A stretch of 12,365 bases of DNA from Ruminococcus sp. CAG:403 (GTDB taxonomy: Bacteria; Bacillota; Clostridia; Oscillospirales; Ruminococcaceae), in contig FR899094.1 in the NCBI GenBank assembly GCA_000437255.1, positions 9,070 through 21,434 on the forward strand, read 5' to 3'. This document shows positions 7,276 through 12,365 of the stretch, one piece after another. A program made the position numbers and the translations under genes. The notes under the pieces were generated by a model that saw only the letters and a program-made list of their open reading frames with translations, was not told the origin of the DNA and did not search any database. The number at the start of each line of letters is the position of its first letter. Within the stretch, counting starts at the first letter, position 1.

Positions 7276-8073
7276 ATGTATCAAAATATATTCGACACCC
7301 ACAGCCATTATACCGATGCTGCCTTCGATGCCGATCGGGAACAGGTGCTCGCTTCCCTTCCGGAAAAAGGTGTGTCACACGCCATGCTGGCTGCCTGCAA
7401 TCTGGAGGATTCCAGTGCCTGCATCCAGCTGGCACAGCAGCACGCTGATTTGCTGTATGCTTCTGTCGGCATCCACCCGGAGGCAGAAGGCACGCAGCCT
7501 GCGGACTATTTGCAGCAGCTTGCTGAGCTTGCAGCAGCAGACTGCGTCAAAGCCATCGGAGAAATTGGCATGGACTATCATTATGAAGGCTATCGAAAAG
7601 AAGCGCAGATGCGGCTCTTTCAGGAACAAGTGGATCTTGCGAAACAGCTGCATCTGCCTGTTATTGTACATATTCGGGATGCCACGGAGGATGCCATGCG
7701 GGTTTTAAAGGATCAGCGTCCGGCTGGCGTGGTGCATTGCTTCAGCGGAAGCGCTGAGACTGCAAAAGAAGTCATTCGCCTGGGGATGTACATTGGGTTT
7801 ACCGGTGTTTTGACCTTTAAAAATGCCAAAAAGGCAATTCGTGCTCTGCAAGAAGTACCAGAAGATCGGTTGGTACTGGAGACAGACTGCCCGTATATGG
7901 CACCAGTTCCGTTTCGTGGAAGCCGCTGTGACAGCAGCATGATCTATCTCATGGCAGAAAAGGTGGCAGAATGCCGTCAGACCGATGCACAAACGGTGCT
8001 TCATCAGACAGCAGCCAATGCAGCAGCCCTCTATCAGCTTACCAATTTGCAGCAAACGGCAAATTTCGGATGA
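7276..8073 (+). CDS. tatD: TatD family metal-dependent hydrolase (DNase)
   Basis: A 265-residue TIM-barrel protein of the family's normal size. Metal ligands are all present: DTHSH at 7-11 (H9, H11), E96 in GEIGMDY, H132 in VHIRD, H154 in VVHCFSG (152-158) and D204 in LETDCPY (201-207). The substrate-side motif APVPFRG is at 209-215. TatD proteins are two-metal 3'-5' exonucleases that process DNA or RNA ends in the cytoplasm, with roles proposed in repair and nucleic acid turnover. Start is ATG 7276, preceded by AAAAGGAG. Here tatD is not next to metG, rsmA or rnmV, its frequent neighbours in Firmicutes. Its last 35 bases overlap the 3' end of the convergent DUF2752 gene. Confidence 0.94.
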   Translation: MYQNIFDTHSHYTDAAFDADREQVLASLPEKGVSHAMLAACNLEDSSACIQLAQQHADLLYASVGIHPEAEGTQPADYLQQLAELAAADCVKAIGEIGMDYHYEGYRKEAQMRLFQEQVDLAKQLHLPVIVHIRDATEDAMRVLKDQRPAGVVHCFSGSAETAKEVIRLGMYIGFTGVLTFKNAKKAIRALQEVPEDRLVLETDCPYMAPVPFRGSRCDSSMIYLMAEKVAECRQTDAQTVLHQTAANAAALYQLTNLQQTANFG

Positions 8074-8440
8074 CACCGAATGCCAGCAAACAGCCAATGG
8101 AACTATAGGTCAGTGTGCGGAACAGCCAGCCTTTCTGGGTGAGACAGGGTGCACGTGTCAGCAAAAAGGCAAGGTAAGCGCCTGCCCACAGAAAGAGCAG
8201 GCAGAACAGCACTGGATTGGCACGAAAAGCAGTTGGAAAGTCCAGGTGCAGCAGCGCCAGAATCATGTGGGTAACGCCGCAGCCGGGGCACTGCAGTCCA
8301 GTTACGGTTCGGAAAAAGCATGGAATCCGCAGGGGTGTGAATTGGATCAGCAAGTAGTAGATGCCGCCGGCAATACCGACAAACAGCAATCCTTTTGGAA
8401 GCCGAATGGCTTTACGGATATTTGATTTGGATGGTTCCAT
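8039..8440 (-). CDS. DUF2752 family membrane protein
   Basis: A 133-residue protein. Start is ATG 8440 with AAAGGAG seven bases upstream; an in-frame ATG at 8479 lies in the terminator and is rejected. The DUF2752 signature is clear: C41, then TGLQCPGCGVTH (47-58) and the FRANP element (72-76). Hydrophobic segments at about 16-33, 76-95 and 110-125 imply an inner-membrane protein. The family function is unknown; CPGCG may bind metal or form disulfides. The upstream neighbour is the zinc-ribbon DUF4234 gene, with 88 bases and a hairpin between. I see no separate promoter, so it may be expressed by read-through. The 3' end overlaps tatD by 35 bp. Confidence 0.87.
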   Translation of the reverse strand: MEPSKSNIRKAIRLPKGLLFVGIAGGIYYLLIQFTPLRIPCFFRTVTGLQCPGCGVTHMILALLHLDFPTAFRANPVLFCLLFLWAGAYLAFLLTRAPCLTQKGWLFRTLTYSSIGCLLAFGVIRNLPFAANW

Positions 8441-8477
8441 TTGCCCACTCCTTTCCGGCAAAAGAAAATAAGAAAAC

Positions 8478-8508
8478 ACAAGCGGCCTTGAAGTTCAAGA
8501 CCGCTTGT
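8478..8508 (-). terminator. Rho-independent terminator after the DUF4234 gene
   Basis: A 13-bp stem with loop AAGTT lies 20 bases past the DUF4234 gene stop. In the minus-strand RNA the stem is continuous, since position 8486/8500 gives a G-U pair; on the plus strand it is a C-A mismatch. A U-rich run follows on the minus strand. A T-run (8513-8519) also follows on the plus side, so it may stop tatD read-through too. Confidence 0.7.
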
Positions 8509-8528
8509 TTGTGTTTTTTGCAGATTGT

Positions 8529-9041
8529 TTAGTGCAGCTGATTCAGTTCGTTCTGCATCAGTGCATATGCAATGATTCCAAGACCAAACAGCTGTAGAAT
8601 CAAATACAGAATACCGGAATTGCTGGACGGCAGATTCCGCATATTTTTTGCCTTGTCAATCTTTTCTCCCTGCTTATACGCCCAGTAGAAGCCGTAAATG
8701 CCGCAAGTAACCAGTGTCAGCAAAAGGGCAATCCCGCCGGAAGTACCGTTCGGTTCGCAGGCTGCTTCATTGGTTTCATTGGTCAGTACAATGAACCAGT
8801 AAATGCCATAAATTCCACAGGTTACAATGGTAAGAATGATTGCGATTGCAATATTTCTGGGTTCTTTTCCGGTCGGCGGAACCGCATTATAAGGGTTTCC
8901 GTTGTTATAGGTTCCGTAAGGATTTCCCTGCGGAGCAGCCGGGGGCGGAACTGGAGCAGAATTTGCAGCAAGAGGAACGCCGCAATTGGGACAGTTAGAA
9001 GAACCATCCGGTGCCTGTGCACCACAATTTGGACAAAACAT
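8529..9041 (-). CDS. Zinc-ribbon DUF4234 membrane protein
   Basis: A 170-residue protein. Of two in-frame ATGs (9047, 9041), 9041 is chosen because AAGGAG is seven bases from it but only one base from 9047. Residues 1-21 are a zinc ribbon with C3, C6, C17 and C20 in two CPNCG knuckles. Residues 22-60 are a Pro/Asn/Gly/Tyr-rich linker. DUF4234 follows, with membrane segments at about 62-86, 103-122 and 143-162. The motif VTCGIYG occurs twice (73-79 and 111-117), each followed by an aromatic YW, which suggests an internal duplication. The family function is unknown. The gene has a consensus promoter and a terminator, and DUF2752 lies downstream. Confidence 0.9.
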   Translation of the reverse strand: MFCPNCGAQAPDGSSNCPNCGVPLAANSAPVPPPAAPQGNPYGTYNNGNPYNAVPPTGKEPRNIAIAIILTIVTCGIYGIYWFIVLTNETNEAACEPNGTSGGIALLLTLVTCGIYGFYWAYKQGEKIDKAKNMRNLPSSNSGILYLILQLFGLGIIAYALMQNELNQLH

Positions 9042-9074
9042 AGCCATTCTCCTTATGTATCAATTTGTAATTTC

Positions 9075-9103
9075 ATTATACATGGTTTGGCATTTCTTGT
9101 CAA
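9075..9103 (-). promoter_or_regulatory. Consensus sigma-A promoter of the DUF4234 gene
   Basis: On the minus strand TTGACA (9098-9103) and TATAAT (9075-9080) are separated by exactly 17 bases, a perfect housekeeping promoter. The start would fall about 25-30 bases before the ATG, giving a short leader containing AAGGAG. Confidence 0.9.
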
Positions 9104-9107
9104 GAAC

Positions 9108-9138
9108 TTTTTCCAAAATTTGAAAAAGGTTGGAAAAA
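9108..9138. repeat. AT-rich inverted repeat upstream of the DUF4234 promoter
   Basis: TTTTTCCAA (9108-9116) and TTGGAAAAA (9130-9138) are a perfect 9-bp inverted repeat just upstream of the -35, and CTTTTTC/GAAAAAG pairs as an alternative inside it. It could be an UP-like element, an operator, or a weak terminator for the dockerin gene that ends at 9164. Confidence 0.35.
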
Positions 9139-9163
9139 ATAATGGTTTCTTAATCTTAACTTC

Positions 9164-10123
9164 TTATTGTCCGCATGCTTCTTCCCAAGAAATCTCATTG
9201 CCAACGGCATGCTCTGCGTAGTAAGTCAGCAAAGCAGTTGCATCATCCATGGTGATTGCATGGTCGCCGTTGATGTCCATGCGATCGTTCAGACCATAAT
9301 TCAAGGTTTCGCTCTTAACGGAAGCTTCCGCATAATAGGACAGCGTGGCTGTTGCATCTTCCAATGTAATGGCATTGTCCCGATTCACATCGCCCCGTTC
9401 CGGTTCGGTTCCCTTTTTGGCCATCAGAACGCTAAAGTCACGCTGAATCAGTGCTGAATCAACGTGAACAAATTTTGCAGTGTTCACCGCTTCATATGTA
9501 CCGTTTTGCATCTCTGCTTCCAAATCAAAATAAGAGGTGCCGGCAACTCGTGCTGCATCTGCAAGACCAATGAGCAGTTCGCCGGGCTGTAACTCGTACG
9601 TGCATAGCGTGTCTTCTTTTTGGTAGAGCTGGTCATTTTGCTGTAGGATGTCTTGCACGGTATAACCGTCCTTTAAAGTAATCTTGACGCCGGCATCATC
9701 AATCGGGCAATAGATTCGTTCAATCAGTGTACCGCATTCCCAAACGGCATCGTTCTGTTTGATTTGTTCGATTGCAGTTTCTGGATGATCGGTTTTGAAC
9801 CAGCAATAAAAGTGTTCTGTGTCTGGACTTCCGATTGCCGTGCAGAAAATTTTTGTAGAAGCATCTAATCCAAGCTCCTCTGGAGTAGGTACTTGCAGTC
9901 CGTCATAGGAGAATATCACACCGCACGGTTCGATGCCGGATTGGACTTCTCCTTCCGATTTGTTTTCTGCTTGTTTTCCAGTATACAAAATGATATCTTT
10001 TACATTTTCCGGCATAGTGTCCACAATCGGCAACTCCATTGCAGAAACCGGCAGCACAGCGCATTGTGTCCCAAGCAATGCGGCGCTTAAAAATCCCATC
10101 CATTTCCATTTGTTTTGTTTCAT
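9164..10123 (-). CDS. Secreted dockerin-containing protein of unknown function
   Basis: A 319-residue protein. Start is ATG 10123 with AAAGGAGG seven bases upstream. Residues 1-28 are a signal peptide with a likely cut after VSA (26-28). Residues 29-240 form a module I do not recognise: it has cysteines at 67, 94, 107, 130, 139 and 174 and no glycosidase motif I can name. Residues 243-307 are a type I dockerin with two full calcium loops: D245, N247, D249, T253, D256 and D283, N285, D287, T291, D294. The repeated ATxTLSYYAE/ATALLTYYAE helices give near-symmetric cohesin contacts. It would be exported and docked on a cohesin scaffold. The promoter has an extended -10 and the leader is about 120 bases. 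It is monocistronic by appearance. Confidence 0.9.
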   Translation of the reverse strand: MKQNKWKWMGFLSAALLGTQCAVLPVSAMELPIVDTMPENVKDIILYTGKQAENKSEGEVQSGIEPCGVIFSYDGLQVPTPEELGLDASTKIFCTAIGSPDTEHFYCWFKTDHPETAIEQIKQNDAVWECGTLIERIYCPIDDAGVKITLKDGYTVQDILQQNDQLYQKEDTLCTYELQPGELLIGLADAARVAGTSYFDLEAEMQNGTYEAVNTAKFVHVDSALIQRDFSVLMAKKGTEPERGDVNRDNAITLEDATATLSYYAEASVKSETLNYGLNDRMDINGDHAITMDDATALLTYYAEHAVGNEISWEEACGQ

Positions 10124-10142
10124 AAAGATACCTCCTTTGCGT

Positions 10143-10161
10143 GGAACTGTAAAACAGTCCC
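10143..10161 (-). promoter_or_regulatory. Hairpin directly before the ribosome site of the dockerin gene
   Basis: In the minus-strand RNA an 8-bp stem (with one G-U pair) and a three-base loop ends four bases before AAAGGAGG. The G-U pair makes it better on this strand than on the other. It may influence ribosome access or mRNA stability. Confidence 0.35.
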
Positions 10162-10252
10162 ATAAAATCCTTCTCTTAAAAATATTTTGACAACAGCAAA
10201 AAGAAATTTGATGACATGCATCATATCATAGAATTGGCTGTTATCTACCTAT

Positions 10253-10281
10253 AGTATATCAAAAAGCAGGCTGGTTTGCAA
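10253..10281 (-). promoter_or_regulatory. Probable extended -10 promoter of the secreted dockerin gene
   Basis: On the minus strand TTGCAA (10276-10281) and TATACT (10253-10258) are 17 bases apart, with TG one base before the -10. It is about 130 bases before the ATG, leaving a leader of about 120 bases. Confidence 0.7.
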
Positions 10282-10284
10282 TAC

Positions 10285-10306
10285 ATAGATATTCCAAATA
10301 TTCTAT
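10285..10306. repeat. Operator-like inverted repeat upstream of the dockerin promoter
   Basis: ATAGATATT (10285-10293) mirrors AATATTCTAT (10297-10306) apart from one extra base, around CCA. It starts four bases upstream of the -35, where an activator site or UP element would lie. Its low-GC context means chance is possible. Confidence 0.3.
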
Positions 10307-10348
10307 CTTTATTTTGTGTAAATTGCCAATAAAGAAGGAGAATTTCAA

Positions 10349-10393
10349 ACAAAACAAAGGCGAATGGCACAAATCCATTCGCCTTTGTTTTGT
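10349..10393 (-). terminator. Rho-independent terminator of birA
   Basis: A perfect 19-bp stem with a 7-base loop begins 12 bases past the birA stop. The GC core (GGCGAATGG) is flanked by A-rich and T-rich arms, so the U-tract closes into the stem and the structure looks symmetric on both strands. Only birA points into it. Confidence 0.88.
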
Positions 10394-10404
10394 CGAATCT
10401 GGCT

Positions 10405-11388
10405 CTATCCTTTTGTAAGCGGCAAAACCCGATCTGCTGACACCAGTGCCTGACGGGAGCCGTCCTCCTCCTGTACCACCAGCCTGCCTTTCCGGTCAAT
10501 GCCCAGTACCTGTGCGGTTCGGGCTTGACCGCCTTGCAGGATGGAAACCTTGCGCCCAGTCAGGAAGGAGCGTTCCCGGTATTCTTCTAAAACCTCCTCC
10601 GCAGTCGGATTCGGCAGGAGCGGTTCCAGCTGATTTAAAATTTCCGCAGCCAGCTGGCTTCTTGGAACGACCTTTCCGCAAACTTCTTCCACAGATGTTA
10701 CGATGGGCAGCAGCTCTTCTGGAAATTGCTGCTGGGTTTGCCGGACATTGACCCCGATACCGAGCACGGCATAATCCAGACAACCCATTTCACAGCTTAG
10801 CGAACCCTCTGTCAGAATGCCGCAGATCTTCTTCCCATTTAAGTATAGGTCGTTGACCCACTTGATCTGTACGTGTGTGCCGTATAGATGGTCAATGGCT
10901 CTGGCAGTTGCCACTGCGGCGCAGATGGTCAGCCGCTGTGCGGCAGAAACCGCAATGGGCAGCCGAAGTAGCACCGTCATATACAGCCCGGTTCCCGCCG
11001 GAGAAAAAAATGCGCGTCCATTTTGCCCCCGTCCAGCGGTTTGCTGGTCTGCGATGACCGTCACGCCATGCACGGAGCCCTCCCGTGCCAGCTGCTTGAC
11101 CATGGTATTGGTGGAATCCACCCGATCCAGCACGAGCAGGTTTTGTCCCAGCTCCCGTGTGGTCAGCTGGCTTTGCACCGCTTCCCTGGTAATCAGGTCG
11201 GCTTGCTCACTGAGCCGATACCCGAATCGTGGATGCGAGGAGATGGCAATCCCCTCTTTTTGTAACGCTTGTATGGCTTTCCAGACAGCATTGCGGCTGA
11301 CGTTTAGCTGCTGTGCCAACTTGCTGCCGGAAAAATATTGTCCCGGACGCTGCGCCAATGCTTCTTTGACCTGTTCCTTTACCTGCAT
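10405..11388 (-). CDS. birA: Bifunctional biotin-protein ligase / biotin operon repressor BirA
   Basis: A 327-residue protein, the normal size for the two-domain form. Residues about 1-62 are a winged helix (KLAQQLNVSRNAVWKAIQAL at 23-42; FGYRL at 55-59) that binds biotin-gene operators. The ligase domain (about 80-265) has AGRGQNGR (118-125) for biotinyl-AMP, KWVNDLYLNGKK (176-187) with K187 as the conserved lysine, and GILTE (190-194). The C-terminal SH3-like part is about 275-325. It biotinylates acetyl-CoA or other biotin-dependent carboxylases and can repress biotin genes; no such genes are in the window. Start is ATG 11388 after an AAAGGGTGA site; an upstream in-frame ATG at 11427 would overlap the divergent ribosome site. 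It is divergent from the YtaF-like gene. Confidence 0.95.
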   Translation of the reverse strand: MQVKEQVKEALAQRPGQYFSGSKLAQQLNVSRNAVWKAIQALQKEGIAISSHPRFGYRLSEQADLITREAVQSQLTTRELGQNLLVLDRVDSTNTMVKQLAREGSVHGVTVIADQQTAGRGQNGRAFFSPAGTGLYMTVLLRLPIAVSAAQRLTICAAVATARAIDHLYGTHVQIKWVNDLYLNGKKICGILTEGSLSCEMGCLDYAVLGIGVNVRQTQQQFPEELLPIVTSVEEVCGKVVPRSQLAAEILNQLEPLLPNPTAEEVLEEYRERSFLTGRKVSILQGGQARTAQVLGIDRKGRLVVQEEDGSRQALVSADRVLPLTKG

Positions 11389-11444
11389 GAAAATCACCCT
11401 TTCTTCCTGTCTGGCATACCATGACACCAGAGAGGAGGTGTTTC

Positions 11445-12059
11445 ATGGGACAGGAATGTCTATTTGTCTGTGCCCTTTGCCTGGACACGTTTTTTACAGC
11501 ATGTTCGTATGGAATTTCTAAGATTCGGATTCCGCTGCATTCTGGTTTGTTGATCAGCGGCATTGGTGCCGCGATGTTGCTGCTGTCGCTGCTGTGTTCC
11601 CATTGGCTTTCTCTTTGGATTCCAGCCAGTTGGTGTCAGTATGGCGGTGTGCTCATTCTGGCAGCATTGGGCGGCGGCACCATTTGCCGCAGCATCAGCG
11701 CCCGAACCCATCATCATACCATGCCGCAGCAGTCGGATCCGCCATCGCATTTTCTGGCAGTTTGCCTGGATGCAGAATCTGCCGATGCCGATCATTCCAA
11801 GCATATTTGCCCCAAAGAAGCCGTGCTTTTGGCAGTTGCCCTGTCGCTGGATTCTTTGGCGGGCGGGTTAGGCGCCGGCTTGGAGCAGCTGCATCCATGG
11901 CGCACCGCAGGTGTTTGCTTTCTCATTGGAAGCGCTGCGGTACTATCCGGGCAAAAAATCGGAAAACGACTGACGCCGCATACACCGGGAGACTACAGCT
12001 GGATCAGTGGCTGTCTGCTGCTGCTTCTGGCACTGCTGCGGCTGCGGCAGGTTGGATAA
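11445..12059 (+). CDS. ytaF: YtaF-like membrane protein (MntP/YtaF family)
   Basis: A 204-residue hydrophobic protein. Start is ATG 11445 with AGGAGG six bases upstream; an in-frame ATG at 11421 lies before that site and is rejected. The two halves each start with the family motif: LCLDTF (11-16, D14) and ALSLDSLAGGLGAG (132-145, D136). About six membrane segments are expected (about 5-22, 33-52, 64-81, 126-146, 152-170, 186-200). Between the halves is a loop with DAESADADHSKHI (109-121) and a histidine run, matching the loop of YtaF proteins. MntP exports manganese; YtaF is linked to sporulation in Bacillus, but its substrate is not known. The intergenic gap to birA is only 56 bases. Confidence 0.82.
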   Translation: MGQECLFVCALCLDTFFTACSYGISKIRIPLHSGLLISGIGAAMLLLSLLCSHWLSLWIPASWCQYGGVLILAALGGGTICRSISARTHHHTMPQQSDPPSHFLAVCLDAESADADHSKHICPKEAVLLAVALSLDSLAGGLGAGLEQLHPWRTAGVCFLIGSAAVLSGQKIGKRLTPHTPGDYSWISGCLLLLLALLRLRQVG

Positions 12060-12072
12060 ATGATTTTGTTTT

Positions 12073-12108
12073 TGCATTTGTGAACAATTTGATTCGTTCA
12101 TGCATTTT
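12073..12108. terminator. Weak hairpin between the convergent YtaF-like and phosphoesterase genes
   Basis: TGAAC/GTTCA (12081-12085 with 12096-12100) closes a 10-base loop, and flanking TGCA copies can add four pairs. TTTT follows on the plus strand. The 48-base convergent gap is a natural place for a shared terminator, but this stem is short. Confidence 0.3.
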
Positions 12109-12365
12109 CACTCGCATCTGCTAAGCGTTAAAAAATTGATCTCTGGTGGATTCAGCAGCCGCAGCTTTCCAATTCCGCCGCTGACATACATCTGGCAGTC
12201 ATCATCCAGGGCATACAGCCCTTTGCTGTATGCCGGAAAAAAACGCCGCTCCGGAGAAAGCAATCCGCCGATTCCCGGCAGCCGGACAATGCCGCCGTGG
12301 ACATGGCCGCATAAGGTCAGATCAGCGTCCCAGTCCCGATAGGCTGCCGCTGCCAGCGGATTGTG
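12108..12365 (-). CDS. Calcineurin-like metallophosphoesterase, C-terminal part (5' end outside window)
   Basis: The last 85 codons and the TGA stop of a gene cut by the right edge. The visible part has CGHVHGGIVRLP (residues 19-30 of the fragment), the metal-binding GHxHGG motif of calcineurin-like phosphoesterases, followed by FFPAYSKGLYAL and LLNPPEINFLTL. This end resembles the YkuE/YaeI-type membrane-linked phosphoesterases (one known activity is UDP-2,3-diacylglucosamine hydrolysis; others are unassigned). The substrate cannot be told from the fragment. It is convergent with the YtaF-like gene. Confidence 0.88.
   Translation of the reverse strand, partial: HNPLAAAAYRDWDADLTLCGHVHGGIVRLPGIGGLLSPERRFFPAYSKGLYALDDDCQMYVSGGIGKLRLLNPPEINFLTLSRCE

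Noticed and set aside
9903..10163. Upstream open frame starting in the dockerin gene leader (AGAAGG then ATG at 10163)
   Set aside because: It has a fair ribosome site, but it overlaps the signal peptide region in another frame and its product has no secretion or domain features; a regulatory role cannot be shown from sequence.
1..12365. CRISPR array, tRNA, rRNA, insertion sequence or prophage genes
   Set aside because: No regularly spaced direct repeats, no cloverleaf or rRNA signatures and no transposase, integrase or phage motifs were seen on either strand.

Overview
The window looks like a piece of chromosome from an anaerobic, Gram-positive gut bacterium of the Ruminococcus type (Clostridia, Oscillospiraceae). 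The reasons are two secreted proteins that end in type I dockerin modules, a BspA-type leucine-rich-repeat surface protein, a large oxygen-sensitive acyl-CoA dehydratase activase homologue, a YtaF-like membrane protein, strong AGGAGG-type ribosome binding sites, and roughly even GC with AT-rich promoters. The genus is an inference; no rRNA or tRNA gene is present to confirm it.

Left part (1-6076), all on the minus strand. In transcription order it reads alr (alanine racemase), a secreted LRR-dockerin protein 53 bases later, then, behind its own promoter, a 985-residue protein with two BcrA/BadF/HgdC-type ATPase modules plus a DUF2229-like part, and finally the start of its C-terminal partner, which runs off the left edge. 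In many Firmicutes these last two are a single polypeptide of about 1,400 residues. Here the partner has its own start and a ribosome binding site overlapping the upstream stop.

Middle part (6077-8073), plus strand. A YpsA/DUF1273 SLOG-family gene is divergent from alr and ends in a long hairpin that includes its stop codon. A gene-poor stretch of about 360 bases with several inverted repeats follows, then a tatD-family metal hydrolase gene with its own promoter.

Right-middle part (8039-11388), minus strand. In transcription order: birA (biotin-protein ligase/repressor) with a perfect 19-bp terminator hairpin; a secreted dockerin protein of unknown function with a promoter and a leader of about 120 bases; a zinc-ribbon/DUF4234 membrane protein with a perfect consensus promoter; a bidirectional-looking terminator; and a DUF2752 membrane protein whose 3' end overlaps the convergent tatD 3' end by 35 bp.

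Right end (11445-12365). A YtaF/MntP-like membrane protein is divergent from birA with only 56 bases between starts, then a convergent metallophosphoesterase gene is cut by the right edge. Most of this is ordinary housekeeping or core-accessory content. The least understood parts are the two dockerin proteins, the split activase system and the structured non-coding segments. I found no CRISPR array, insertion sequence, phage gene, tRNA or rRNA, and no clear previously undescribed defence or mobile system.
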